5,734 nt of DNA from positions 1 to 5,734 of the forward strand of contig CALGZX010000101.1 in NCBI GenBank assembly GCA_937934165.1, read 5' to 3'. How positions within the stretch are numbered: position 1 is the first letter of the stretch; the number at the start of each line of letters is the position of its first letter. A model generated the notes under the pieces. It made no database searches and had not been told where the DNA came from. It saw nothing but the letters and a program-made list of their open reading frames with translations. Of the stretch, positions 1 through 4,367 are shown one piece after another. A program made the position numbers and the translations under genes. The DNA comes from an uncultured Collinsella sp. (GTDB taxonomy: Bacteria; Actinomycetota; Coriobacteriia; Coriobacteriales; Coriobacteriaceae).

Positions 1-1
1 C

Positions 2-304
2 AACCCGCCACACCACGGCACCGTTGCCAAGCTGCGCGAAGTCGGGATTCCCGTCGTCGCACATCGCGCACGTCAGGTGCGTCGCGCGGAGTATGGCGAC
101 TGGAACCACATTGTCTATATGGATGCCGAGAACGCGCGTGGCCTGCGTCGCATCTTTGGCGACGACCCCGACGGCAAGATCTCGCGCCTGCTCGATTGGA
201 CCGATCGCCCCGGTGACGTGGCCGATCCTTGGTACACCGGCAATTTCGACGCCACCTACCGCGATGTACTCGCCGGTTGCACCGCTATGCTCGAGCAGCT
301 GTAG
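2..304 (+). CDS. Low-molecular-weight protein tyrosine phosphatase, C-terminal part (5' truncated)
   Basis: This is the last 100 residues of a cytoplasmic low-molecular-weight protein tyrosine phosphatase, an enzyme that hydrolyses phosphotyrosine on proteins. The reading frame is open from base 2 to a TAG at 302-304. The N-terminal part, with the CX5R catalytic P-loop, lies upstream of the window and cannot be checked. Family marks in order are HHGTVAKLREVGIP (visible residues 4-17), the HRARQ segment (21-25), the strand and turn HIVYMD (36-41), and DPWYTGNFDATYRDVL (75-90). Asp75 in the DPW motif is the expected general acid. The chain ends with the usual amphipathic helix (CTAMLEQL). A GTG at 77 opens the same frame, but it falls inside the conserved fold and is not a credible start. 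The gene converges on the minus-strand operon that ends at 437. Family assignment is confident; substrate and role are unknown. Confidence 0.88.
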   Translation, partial: NPPHHGTVAKLREVGIPVVAHRARQVRRAEYGDWNHIVYMDAENARGLRRIFGDDPDGKISRLLDWTDRPGDVADPWYTGNFDATYRDVLAGCTAMLEQL

Positions 305-337
305 GCAAGCGAGGTCGCAGACCACGCCTTCGGCGCG

Positions 338-434
338 AAATGAGCGTGGATAATCTCCCGCATGAAAAATGAGCGTGGATTTCCTCCCACTTTGAGCGTT
401 CAAGTGCGCTCTAACCGGGAGAAAATCCACGCTC
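338..434. repeat. Three copies of an 18-bp element (two direct, one inverted)
   Basis: GAGCGTGGATAATCTCCC (342-359) and GAGCGTGGATTTCCTCCC (371-388) are direct copies spaced 29 bp apart. They share a perfect 14-bp core that includes the upstream AAAT (338-351 and 367-380). The reverse complement of 417-434 reads GAGCGTGGATTTTCTCCC, a third copy in opposite orientation. It differs from the second copy at one position and from the first at two. The spacer between the second and third copies contains a smaller hairpin, GAGCG (394-398) with CGCTC (407-411). The cluster occupies the gap between two convergent genes. It could be a dispersed intergenic repeat of this genome, but one window cannot show that. 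Confidence 0.8.
365..434 (-). terminator. Probable rho-independent terminator of the minus-strand kinase operon
   Basis: Read on the minus strand, the stem begins 2 bp after the TAG at 437-439. The 5' arm is 434-417 and the 3' arm is 388-371. They give 18 paired positions, with one position (383) forming a G-U pair in this RNA. The 28-nt loop (389-416) can itself fold into a short hairpin. The 3' arm is followed by A and then five T (369-365), a modest U-tract. The G-U pair and the T run appear only on the minus strand, so the signal is oriented for the kinase operon rather than for the phosphatase gene. The long loop and short T run keep this below certainty. Confidence 0.6.
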
Positions 435-436
435 GG

Positions 437-766
437 CTACTCGTCGACGATCTCGGCGAGCCAGACGTTCAGCGTATCGACTTCGGGGCAGCAGAACTTT
501 GCCGTACCGGGCTCGTTGCCGGGCACGGTTCCGCCATAGCGCAGGATATCGATATAGGGAAAGCCCACATGGCAGGCCATGGCGCACATCTCGCCGCGGT
601 CTCGATCAAAGTCAAAGACGTCGCCCGGCCTATGGCCATGGTGGCAGCGGCACGCACCCAGCTGGTCCACGCAGCTCACGCGGATACGCGGACGCTTGCC
701 CCGCGGCGCACCGAGCGGTTTATTCTCGCCCGCGGGCTTGGCGCCGCCCTCGCCAGCATTACTCAT
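437..766 (-). CDS. TIGR04076-family small Cys-rich protein, function unknown
   Basis: This encodes 109 residues and begins at the ATG of 764-766. The first 25 residues are rich in Gly, Pro, Lys and Ala and look disordered. The folded part starts near residue 26 (PRIRVSCVDQLGAC) and carries the pattern I associate with the TIGR04076 family: GHRPGDVFDF (44-53), an MCAMACH segment (60-66), a YIDILRYGGTVPG strand-turn (71-83), and FCCPE (91-95) before a final hydrophobic strand (VWLAEI). It has seven cysteines (32, 39, 41, 61, 65, 92, 93) and several histidines (42, 43, 45, 66), so metal binding or redox chemistry is possible but not shown. It is the second gene of an operon. Its ATG lies inside the end of the kinase gene (ATGAGTAA overlap, 759-766) with no clear Shine-Dalgarno sequence, which suggests translational coupling. 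There is no signal peptide or membrane segment. The family name is moderately secure; the function is unknown. Confidence 0.75.
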   Translation of the reverse strand: MSNAGEGGAKPAGENKPLGAPRGKRPRIRVSCVDQLGACRCHHGHRPGDVFDFDRDRGEMCAMACHVGFPYIDILRYGGTVPGNEPGTAKFCCPEVDTLNVWLAEIVDE

Positions 767-1583
767 GGTCGATCACGTCCAAGCAGGCCTCGATGGGCAG
801 GCCGGCCGACTTGTCCTCTTGATCGGCATTGCGCTCGATAAGCTCAGCCACCACACGCATGGCATCGGACGTCGCGCGCTGCAGACTCCAACCTGCCATA
901 ACGCGGCCGACGAGCACCGCCGAGAACGTGTCGCCCGTACCCGGGAAATAGACCGGAACGAGCTCAAAGGGAATCGTAAAGTACTCCCCCGCCACATAGT
1001 CGTAACCGATGACGACATTCGCACCGTCGACCACAGCGCTCGTAATGACCACCGACTTGGCGCCCAGGGCACGCACGGCATCCACAAGAGCGCGGCCCTT
1101 ATCGGGCGTGATTTGCTCGGCAATGGGCGTATCGGTGAGCAGGCACGCCTCGGTGTAGTTTGGCACCGCATAGTCGGCGCACTCGAGCAGGCTGCGCATG
1201 AGGCCGATCGTGGACTCGGGCACGCCGGCGTAGAGCTTGCCGTTGTCGCCCATGATGGGGTCGACGAACACCTTGGTGCCCTTTTGCGCGCGACGGTGGC
1301 AGAAGTCCGAAATAATGCGCGTCTCTTCCTCGGTCACGATAAAGCCGGTGGAGATGGCGTCGAACTCAAAGCCGAGCTCCTCCCAGATGGCGAGGCTCTG
1401 GCGCACGTACTCGGTGGTGTCATGGATGTAGAACTTGGGATAGTTGAGCGTATCGGACACAAGTGCCGTCGGCAGATTGTGGATACGGTAACCCATGTGC
1501 GACAGCACCGGCAGCATGGCGGAGAGCGCGACCTTGCCGTAGCCGCACATATCGTTAATCAGTAGCAGCTGAGTATTCTTCAT
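759..1583 (-). CDS. Pyridoxamine/pyridoxal kinase (PdxY/PdxK-like, ribokinase superfamily)
   Basis: This 274-residue protein has normal length for the pyridoxal-kinase branch of the ribokinase/PfkB superfamily. These cytoplasmic enzymes transfer phosphate from ATP to the 5'-hydroxyl of pyridoxal or pyridoxamine in vitamin B6 salvage. Visible marks are an N-terminal strand and Gly-rich turn LLLINDMCGYGKVALSAMLP (6-25), substrate-side LPTALVSDT (37-45), DAISTGFI (75-82), the VDPIMGDNGKLY block (107-118) typical of PdxK/PdxY, PNYTEACLLT (141-150) matching the family's N-x-x-E-A segment, and the anion-hole motif GTGDTFSA (215-222) with Asp218 as the expected catalytic base. The ATG at 1581-1583 has AAGGGAG six bases upstream. 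The gene overlaps the following TIGR04076 gene by 8 bp. A hydroxymethylpyrimidine kinase (ThiD) is a relative, but the VDPIMGDNGKLY form favours B6 salvage. Substrate preference among B6 vitamers cannot be read from sequence. Confidence 0.85.
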   Translation of the reverse strand: MKNTQLLLINDMCGYGKVALSAMLPVLSHMGYRIHNLPTALVSDTLNYPKFYIHDTTEYVRQSLAIWEELGFEFDAISTGFIVTEEETRIISDFCHRRAQKGTKVFVDPIMGDNGKLYAGVPESTIGLMRSLLECADYAVPNYTEACLLTDTPIAEQITPDKGRALVDAVRALGAKSVVITSAVVDGANVVIGYDYVAGEYFTIPFELVPVYFPGTGDTFSAVLVGRVMAGWSLQRATSDAMRVVAELIERNADQEDKSAGLPIEACLDVIDHE

Positions 1584-1589
1584 GAGGGT

Positions 1590-1596
1590 CTCCCTT
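1590..1596 (-). promoter_or_regulatory. Ribosome binding site of the pyridoxamine kinase gene
   Basis: AAGGGAG on the minus strand lies six bases before the ATG at 1581-1583. It fixes the start of the kinase, because no other in-frame start nearby has such a site. Confidence 0.7.
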
Positions 1597-1633
1597 GCTT
1601 CGGGCGCGGCGCGGCAGCACCACAGTGCGACTA

Positions 1634-1639
1634 AGTGTA
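1634..1639 (-). promoter_or_regulatory. Weak candidate -10 box for the kinase operon
   Basis: TACACT on the minus strand matches four of six positions of the TATAAT consensus and would place the transcript start about 44 bases before the kinase ATG. No convincing -35 box lies 16-18 bp upstream (TCCGCT at 17 bp). Apart from this, I see no structured signal between 1600 and 1722. The true promoter may lie elsewhere. Confidence 0.25.
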
Positions 1640-1722
1640 GCGCAGGGGACGTTGCGAGCGGAGGCGAGCGGTACGAAGGGCAAATTGTTGCGGAAAGGTT
1701 ACGGGAAAGAGAAAGCTAGTCG

Positions 1723-1766
1723 TTGGGGACGTTCTTGTTTGACTAGTCAAACAAGAACGTCCCCAA
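1723..1766. repeat. Perfect 44-bp palindrome with CTAG centre
   Basis: The left arm 1723-1744 starts TTGGGGACGTTCTTG and ends GACT. The right arm 1745-1766 is its exact reverse complement over all 22 positions, with no spacer. The match stops at G1722 against G1767. As RNA it would form a hairpin of about 20 bp with a CUAG loop on either strand. No run of T follows on either strand, so it is not a standard terminator. It sits between divergent genes, about 140 bp from the kinase start and about 290 bp from the regulator start. The lack of any mismatch points to a recently spread or actively maintained element, such as a REP-like repeat or a protein-binding site. Which of these it is cannot be settled here. 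Confidence 0.9.
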
Positions 1767-1816
1767 GCGCCGAAACGGCCAGCCGGGCAACGCCGATGTT
1801 TTGGCGAAGTCAGCGA

Positions 1817-1915
1817 AAACCCGCCAGAGCGAGCAAGGTGCCTTGAAACAAAGCGGCATTGACCTTCTGGTCATGCCGCCGAAGTTGAAAGGCAGATTGC
1901 CGCTCTGGCGGGTTT
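1817..1915. repeat. 99-nt nested stem-loop element (possible structured RNA or palindromic repeat)
   Basis: The outer arms are a perfect 15-bp inverted repeat, AAACCCGCCAGAGCG (1817-1831) with its complement at 1901-1915. Past a one-base bulge (A1832), four more pairs join 1833-1836 to 1897-1900. Inside, TGCCTT (1839-1844) can pair with AAGGCA (1889-1894). The core is a hairpin in which GCGGCAT (1853-1859) and GACC (1861-1864) pair with GGTC (1869-1872) and ATGCCGC (1873-1879) around a TTCT loop, with T1860 bulged. The element therefore folds almost end to end into one rod with internal loops. Short T runs follow the outer stem on each strand (TTT on +, TTTT on -), so it may also act as a terminator. 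No open frame of interest covers it. It could be a non-coding RNA, an intergenic palindromic unit or a small non-autonomous mobile element. Confidence 0.75.
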
Positions 1916-1928
1916 GCAGCGTCGAGCC

Positions 1929-1956
1929 GTTACGCGGTTTGGTAAAACCGCGTAAC
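1929..1956. repeat. 12-bp perfect inverted repeat upstream of the marR promoter
   Basis: GTTACGCGGTTT (1929-1940) and AAACCGCGTAAC (1945-1956) are exact reverse complements around the four-base spacer GGTA. The repeat ends 15 bp before the -35 box of the regulator promoter. It could be a binding site for a second regulator, or a hairpin ending transcription that enters from the upstream repeat elements. No T-tract follows on the plus strand, so a binding site or part of a repeat block is more likely than a classical terminator. Confidence 0.65.
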
Positions 1957-1971
1957 CACTAGTTTGGTACC

Positions 1972-2000
1972 TTGACATTCATTTCTCACGCTCCTAGATT
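1972..2000 (+). promoter_or_regulatory. Sigma-70-type promoter of the marR-ABC exporter operon
   Basis: A perfect -35 box TTGACA (1972-1977) is separated by exactly 17 bp from the -10 box TAGATT (1995-2000), which matches four of six consensus positions. The predicted transcript start is near 2006-2008, giving a leader of about 50 bases. The surrounding stretch is clearly richer in A and T than the rest of the window. This is the best promoter visible in the window and drives the regulator and, by gene overlap, both transporter genes. Confidence 0.75.
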
Positions 2001-2034
2001 AGTTAGACACAAAACAATTCATCTACCTAACTAA
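1999..2034 (+). promoter_or_regulatory. Candidate MarR operator, TTAGTTAG/CTAACTAA inverted repeat
   Basis: TTAGTTAG (1999-2006) and CTAACTAA (2027-2034) are exact reverse complements separated by 20 bp. The first arm overlaps the end of the -10 box and the predicted start of transcription, a position where bound repressor would block polymerase. TTAG/CTAA half-sites are typical of SlyA/MarR-family operators (SlyA consensus TTAGCAAGCTAA). Each arm contains TTAG twice, so each might hold a dimer. Autoregulation by the adjacent regulator is inferred from position and symmetry. The wide spacing is unusual for a single dimer site. Confidence 0.5.
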
Positions 2035-2036
2035 AG

Positions 2037-2043
2037 AAAGGAG
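2037..2043 (+). promoter_or_regulatory. Ribosome binding site of marR, with small palindrome in the spacer
   Basis: AAAGGAG lies 13 bases before the ATG at 2057, longer than usual. The spacer contains the perfect 10-bp palindrome CGAAGCTTCG (2044-2053), which could fold and shorten the effective distance. No better in-frame start exists downstream before the conserved fold. Confidence 0.55.
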
Positions 2044-2056
2044 CGAAGCTTCGATT

Positions 2057-2560
2057 ATGTGTGTTGAACCACTCGCCTATCCGCATGAACCCGGCGGCGA
2101 CCCCTCACGGCCGGCGGACGAGCCCGAGACCCAGTCCAAGGAGGACCGTCTCGCCAAGAGAATCCTCCATGGGCTGGCGTTTTGCGGCCATTACATGCAT
2201 TTTCACGGCGGCGGCATATCTGGCAAGGCGCCCATCGTTTGCCTGCTCGCCAAGCAGCCTACCGGCGAGCTGTCCCAACAGGAACTTGGCATGCACTTCG
2301 ACCTCAAGCCGGGGTCCCTTTCCGAGATTCTGTCCAAGCTCGAAATGGGCGGCCTTATCGAGCGCAACCGCAATCCCAAAGACCGTCGGCAGCTCACCAT
2401 CCGCCTGACCGAAGCAGGATGGGAAAAGGCCCGCGTTGAGCAGGCGGCCCGCATCCGCTTTAGAGAGCGCGCCTTTAGTGCCCTCACTCACGACGAGCGC
2501 GAGCAGCTCGCCGAAATGCTCGAGAAAATCCGCAAAACCTGGGAGGAACTGGATGATTAA
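2057..2560 (+). CDS. MarR-family transcriptional regulator
   Basis: This 167-residue protein is a winged-helix DNA-binding regulator of the MarR family, expected to act as a cytoplasmic dimer that releases DNA on ligand binding. Residues 1-30 are a Pro/Glu-rich, likely disordered extension. A helix at about 30-50 begins the dimer interface and contains the cluster HGLAFCGHYMHFH (38-50). The winged helix-turn-helix runs from TGELSQQELGMHF (69-81) through the recognition helix PGSLSEILSKLEMGGL (85-100) to the wing RNRNPKDRRQLTIRLTEAG (103-121), where the DRR core is the family hallmark. A long C-terminal helix pair (122-165) completes the dimer domain. It is the first gene of the operon, behind a good promoter and a TTAG/CTAA inverted repeat, and overlaps the first ABC gene by 8 bp. 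Local repression of the exporter is the likely role. The ligand is unknown. Confidence 0.9.
   Translation: MCVEPLAYPHEPGGDPSRPADEPETQSKEDRLAKRILHGLAFCGHYMHFHGGGISGKAPIVCLLAKQPTGELSQQELGMHFDLKPGSLSEILSKLEMGGLIERNRNPKDRRQLTIRLTEAGWEKARVEQAARIRFRERAFSALTHDEREQLAEMLEKIRKTWEELDD
2541..2546 (+). promoter_or_regulatory. Ribosome binding site fixing the start of the first ABC gene
   Basis: GGGAGG lies six bases before the ATG at 2553, inside the end of the regulator gene. The same frame stays open further upstream, with an ATG at 2436. The residues encoded there (Ser/Pro/Arg-rich) do not resemble an exporter N-terminus and are a shadow of the regulator gene, so 2553 is the start. Confidence 0.8.
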
Positions 2561-4367
2561 AACCCTCATGGGCAGCATCCGCGACTATATGAAAGTCACT
2601 GTTGCCACGCCATTGCTCGTGCTTGGCGAGGTGCTCTGCGAGATGCTGATTCCATTTATCACCGCCAACCTGATCGACGCCATCAAAGACGGCGCCACCG
2701 TAGCCGAGATGCTTCCCACCGCGGGCTTTTTGGTGCTCATCGCGCTGACGTCGCTTGCTTTTGGTGCCGCTGCCGGCGTCACCTGCAGCCATGCGAGTTG
2801 CGGCTTCGCTAAGAACCTGCGTCACGACCTGTTCTACAAGATCCAAACGTTCAGCTTTGCCAACATCGATGAGTTCTCGAGCTCCTCGCTCGTCACGCGC
2901 CTGACTACCGATATCAACAACGTGCAGCAGGCCTTTATGATGATCATCCGTATCGCCGTGCGCGCGCCGCTGGTCTTGATCTTCGCCTTTACCATGGCGT
3001 TCATCATGGGCGGCAGCGTTGCCATGGTCTACCTGGTCATCATTCCGCTGCTGGGCTTTGGACTGTTCTTTATCATCTTTAAGGTGCGCCCCATCTTCTC
3101 GCGCGTGTTCCACAAGTACGACGCCCTTAACGAGTCCGTCGAGGAAAACGTCACCGGCATGCGCGTGGTTAAGAGCTACGTGCGCGAAGACTTTGAGAAA
3201 GAGAAGTTCGCGACCGCCGCACGCGACGTCCAGATGGACTTCACCCGCGCCGAGAAGCTGCTCGCCTTTAACAACCCCATGATGAACATCTGCGTCAACG
3301 GCGCATTTGTCGTCATCATCTACCTGGGCTCCAAGCTCATCATCACAAGCCAGGGCACGCTGTTCGACGTGGGCCAGCTCTCCTCGATCTTTACCTATGG
3401 CTTTCAGATCCTTATGAGCCTGATGCAGCTGTCGATGATCTTTGTCATGGTGACCATGGGCGACGAATCGGCACACCGCATTACCGAGGTGCTTGCCGCC
3501 GAGCCCACGATTGCTGATCCCGCCGAGCCCGTGCTCGAGGTTGCCGACGGCTCCATCGACTTTGACCACGTGAGCTTTAAGTATTCCGCGCATGCGAAAC
3601 GCCAGGCGCTCGACGACATCGACCTGCACATTACGAGCGGCGAGACCATCGGCATCATCGGCGGCACTGGCTCGGCCAAGTCCACGCTCGTAAACCTCAT
3701 TGCCCGCCTGTACGACGCCACCGAAGGCACCGTACGCGTGGGCGGCATGGACGTGCGCGACTACAACCTGGACGCGCTGCGCCACCAAGTGGCCATGGTA
3801 TTGCAGAAAAACGTGCTGTTTAGCGGCACCATCGCCGAGAACCTGCGTTGGGGAGACCCGAATGCCACTGACGAAGAGGTCCGCGAGGCAGCGCACCTGG
3901 CCTGTGCCGACGAGTTTGTCGACGGCTTCCCCAAGGGCTATGACACCTGGATTGAACAGGGCGGCTCCAATGTCTCGGGCGGTCAGAAGCAGCGCCTGTG
4001 CATTGCGCGTGCCCTGCTGCGTCGCCCCAAAATCTTGATCCTGGACGACTCCACCAGCGCCGTCGACACCAAGACCGACGCCAAGATCCGCGCAGGGCTG
4101 GCAAGCTATCTGCCCAACACGACCAAGCTCATCATCGCCCAGCGCATTAGCTCCGTGCAGGACGCAGACCGCATCATCGTCATGGAGGGCGGCCGTATCG
4201 CGCAGATCGGCAACCATGACGAGCTGCTCAAGACAAGCGAGATCTACCGCGAGACCTTCACCTCGCAAAACAAGATGTCTGCCGAGGGCGAAGGGGCCGG
4301 CGAGGCCGACACCGAGGCATCCGCAACGCAAGCTCAGACCCAGGAAGGAGGCGAGGCACATGAGTAA
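2553..4367 (+). CDS. ABC exporter half-transporter, degenerate-site subunit of a heterodimeric multidrug-type exporter
   Basis: This encodes 604 residues, a type IV ABC exporter with fused membrane and nucleotide-binding domains in the cell membrane. Six membrane helices lie at about 17-41, 54-76, 127-151, 153-177, 244-264 and 276-303. The ATPase domain starts near 334. It has Walker A GGTGSAKS (370-377, Lys376), Q-loop Gln418, signature VSGGQ (474-478) and Walker B ILILDD (494-499). The position after the Walker B aspartate is Asp499, not the catalytic Glu. The H-loop residue is Gln530 (IAQRISS), not His. Both changes mark the degenerate subunit of heterodimeric exporters such as TM287/288. 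A hydrophilic Glu/Gln/Ala-rich tail (about 570-604) follows. The gene overlaps the regulator by ATGATTAA and the next ABC gene by ATGAGTAA, so the two subunits are likely co-translated. Substrate is unknown; drug or metabolite export is inferred from family and the MarR neighbour. Confidence 0.92.
   Translation: MIKTLMGSIRDYMKVTVATPLLVLGEVLCEMLIPFITANLIDAIKDGATVAEMLPTAGFLVLIALTSLAFGAAAGVTCSHASCGFAKNLRHDLFYKIQTFSFANIDEFSSSSLVTRLTTDINNVQQAFMMIIRIAVRAPLVLIFAFTMAFIMGGSVAMVYLVIIPLLGFGLFFIIFKVRPIFSRVFHKYDALNESVEENVTGMRVVKSYVREDFEKEKFATAARDVQMDFTRAEKLLAFNNPMMNICVNGAFVVIIYLGSKLIITSQGTLFDVGQLSSIFTYGFQILMSLMQLSMIFVMVTMGDESAHRITEVLAAEPTIADPAEPVLEVADGSIDFDHVSFKYSAHAKRQALDDIDLHITSGETIGIIGGTGSAKSTLVNLIARLYDATEGTVRVGGMDVRDYNLDALRHQVAMVLQKNVLFSGTIAENLRWGDPNATDEEVREAAHLACADEFVDGFPKGYDTWIEQGGSNVSGGQKQRLCIARALLRRPKILILDDSTSAVDTKTDAKIRAGLASYLPNTTKLIIAQRISSVQDADRIIVMEGGRIAQIGNHDELLKTSEIYRETFTSQNKMSAEGEGAGEADTEASATQAQTQEGGEAHE
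4345..4351 (+). promoter_or_regulatory. Ribosome binding site of the second ABC gene
   Basis: AAGGAGG lies eight bases before the ATG at 4360, within the last codons of the first ABC gene. The strong site combined with the overlap supports coupled, balanced production of the two half-transporters. Confidence 0.75.

Noticed and set aside
313..335. Two small hairpins after the phosphatase stop (GGTC-GCA-GACC and CGCC-TTC-GGCG)
   Set aside because: The stems are only 4 bp and no T-tract follows, so I could not support a terminator for the phosphatase gene.
24..353. Open frame on + overlapping the phosphatase, 109 codons
   Set aside because: It is a frame shadow of the phosphatase. Its product is Ser/Thr/Pro/Arg-rich with no recognisable fold, while the overlapping frame matches a known family throughout.
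579..1565. Long + strand open frame antisense to the kinase, 328 codons
   Set aside because: It is a GC-rich antisense shadow. Its product is rich in Arg, His and Ala with no motif, and the minus-strand frame is a clear kinase with a ribosome binding site.
1645..1653. GGGGACGTT, a 9-bp direct match to part of the 44-bp palindrome (1725-1733)
   Set aside because: It is too short to call a partial repeat copy, and the flanking bases do not extend the match.
1595..1846. Short + strand open frame across the intergenic palindrome, 83 codons
   Set aside because: It runs through the perfect palindrome, lacks a ribosome binding site, and encodes a low-complexity Arg/Ser/Thr-rich product.
1584..2056. 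CRISPR array or tRNA in the divergent intergenic region
   Set aside because: There are no regularly spaced direct repeats with unique spacers, and no cloverleaf with anticodon and T-arm signatures could be traced. The inverted repeats are each different.
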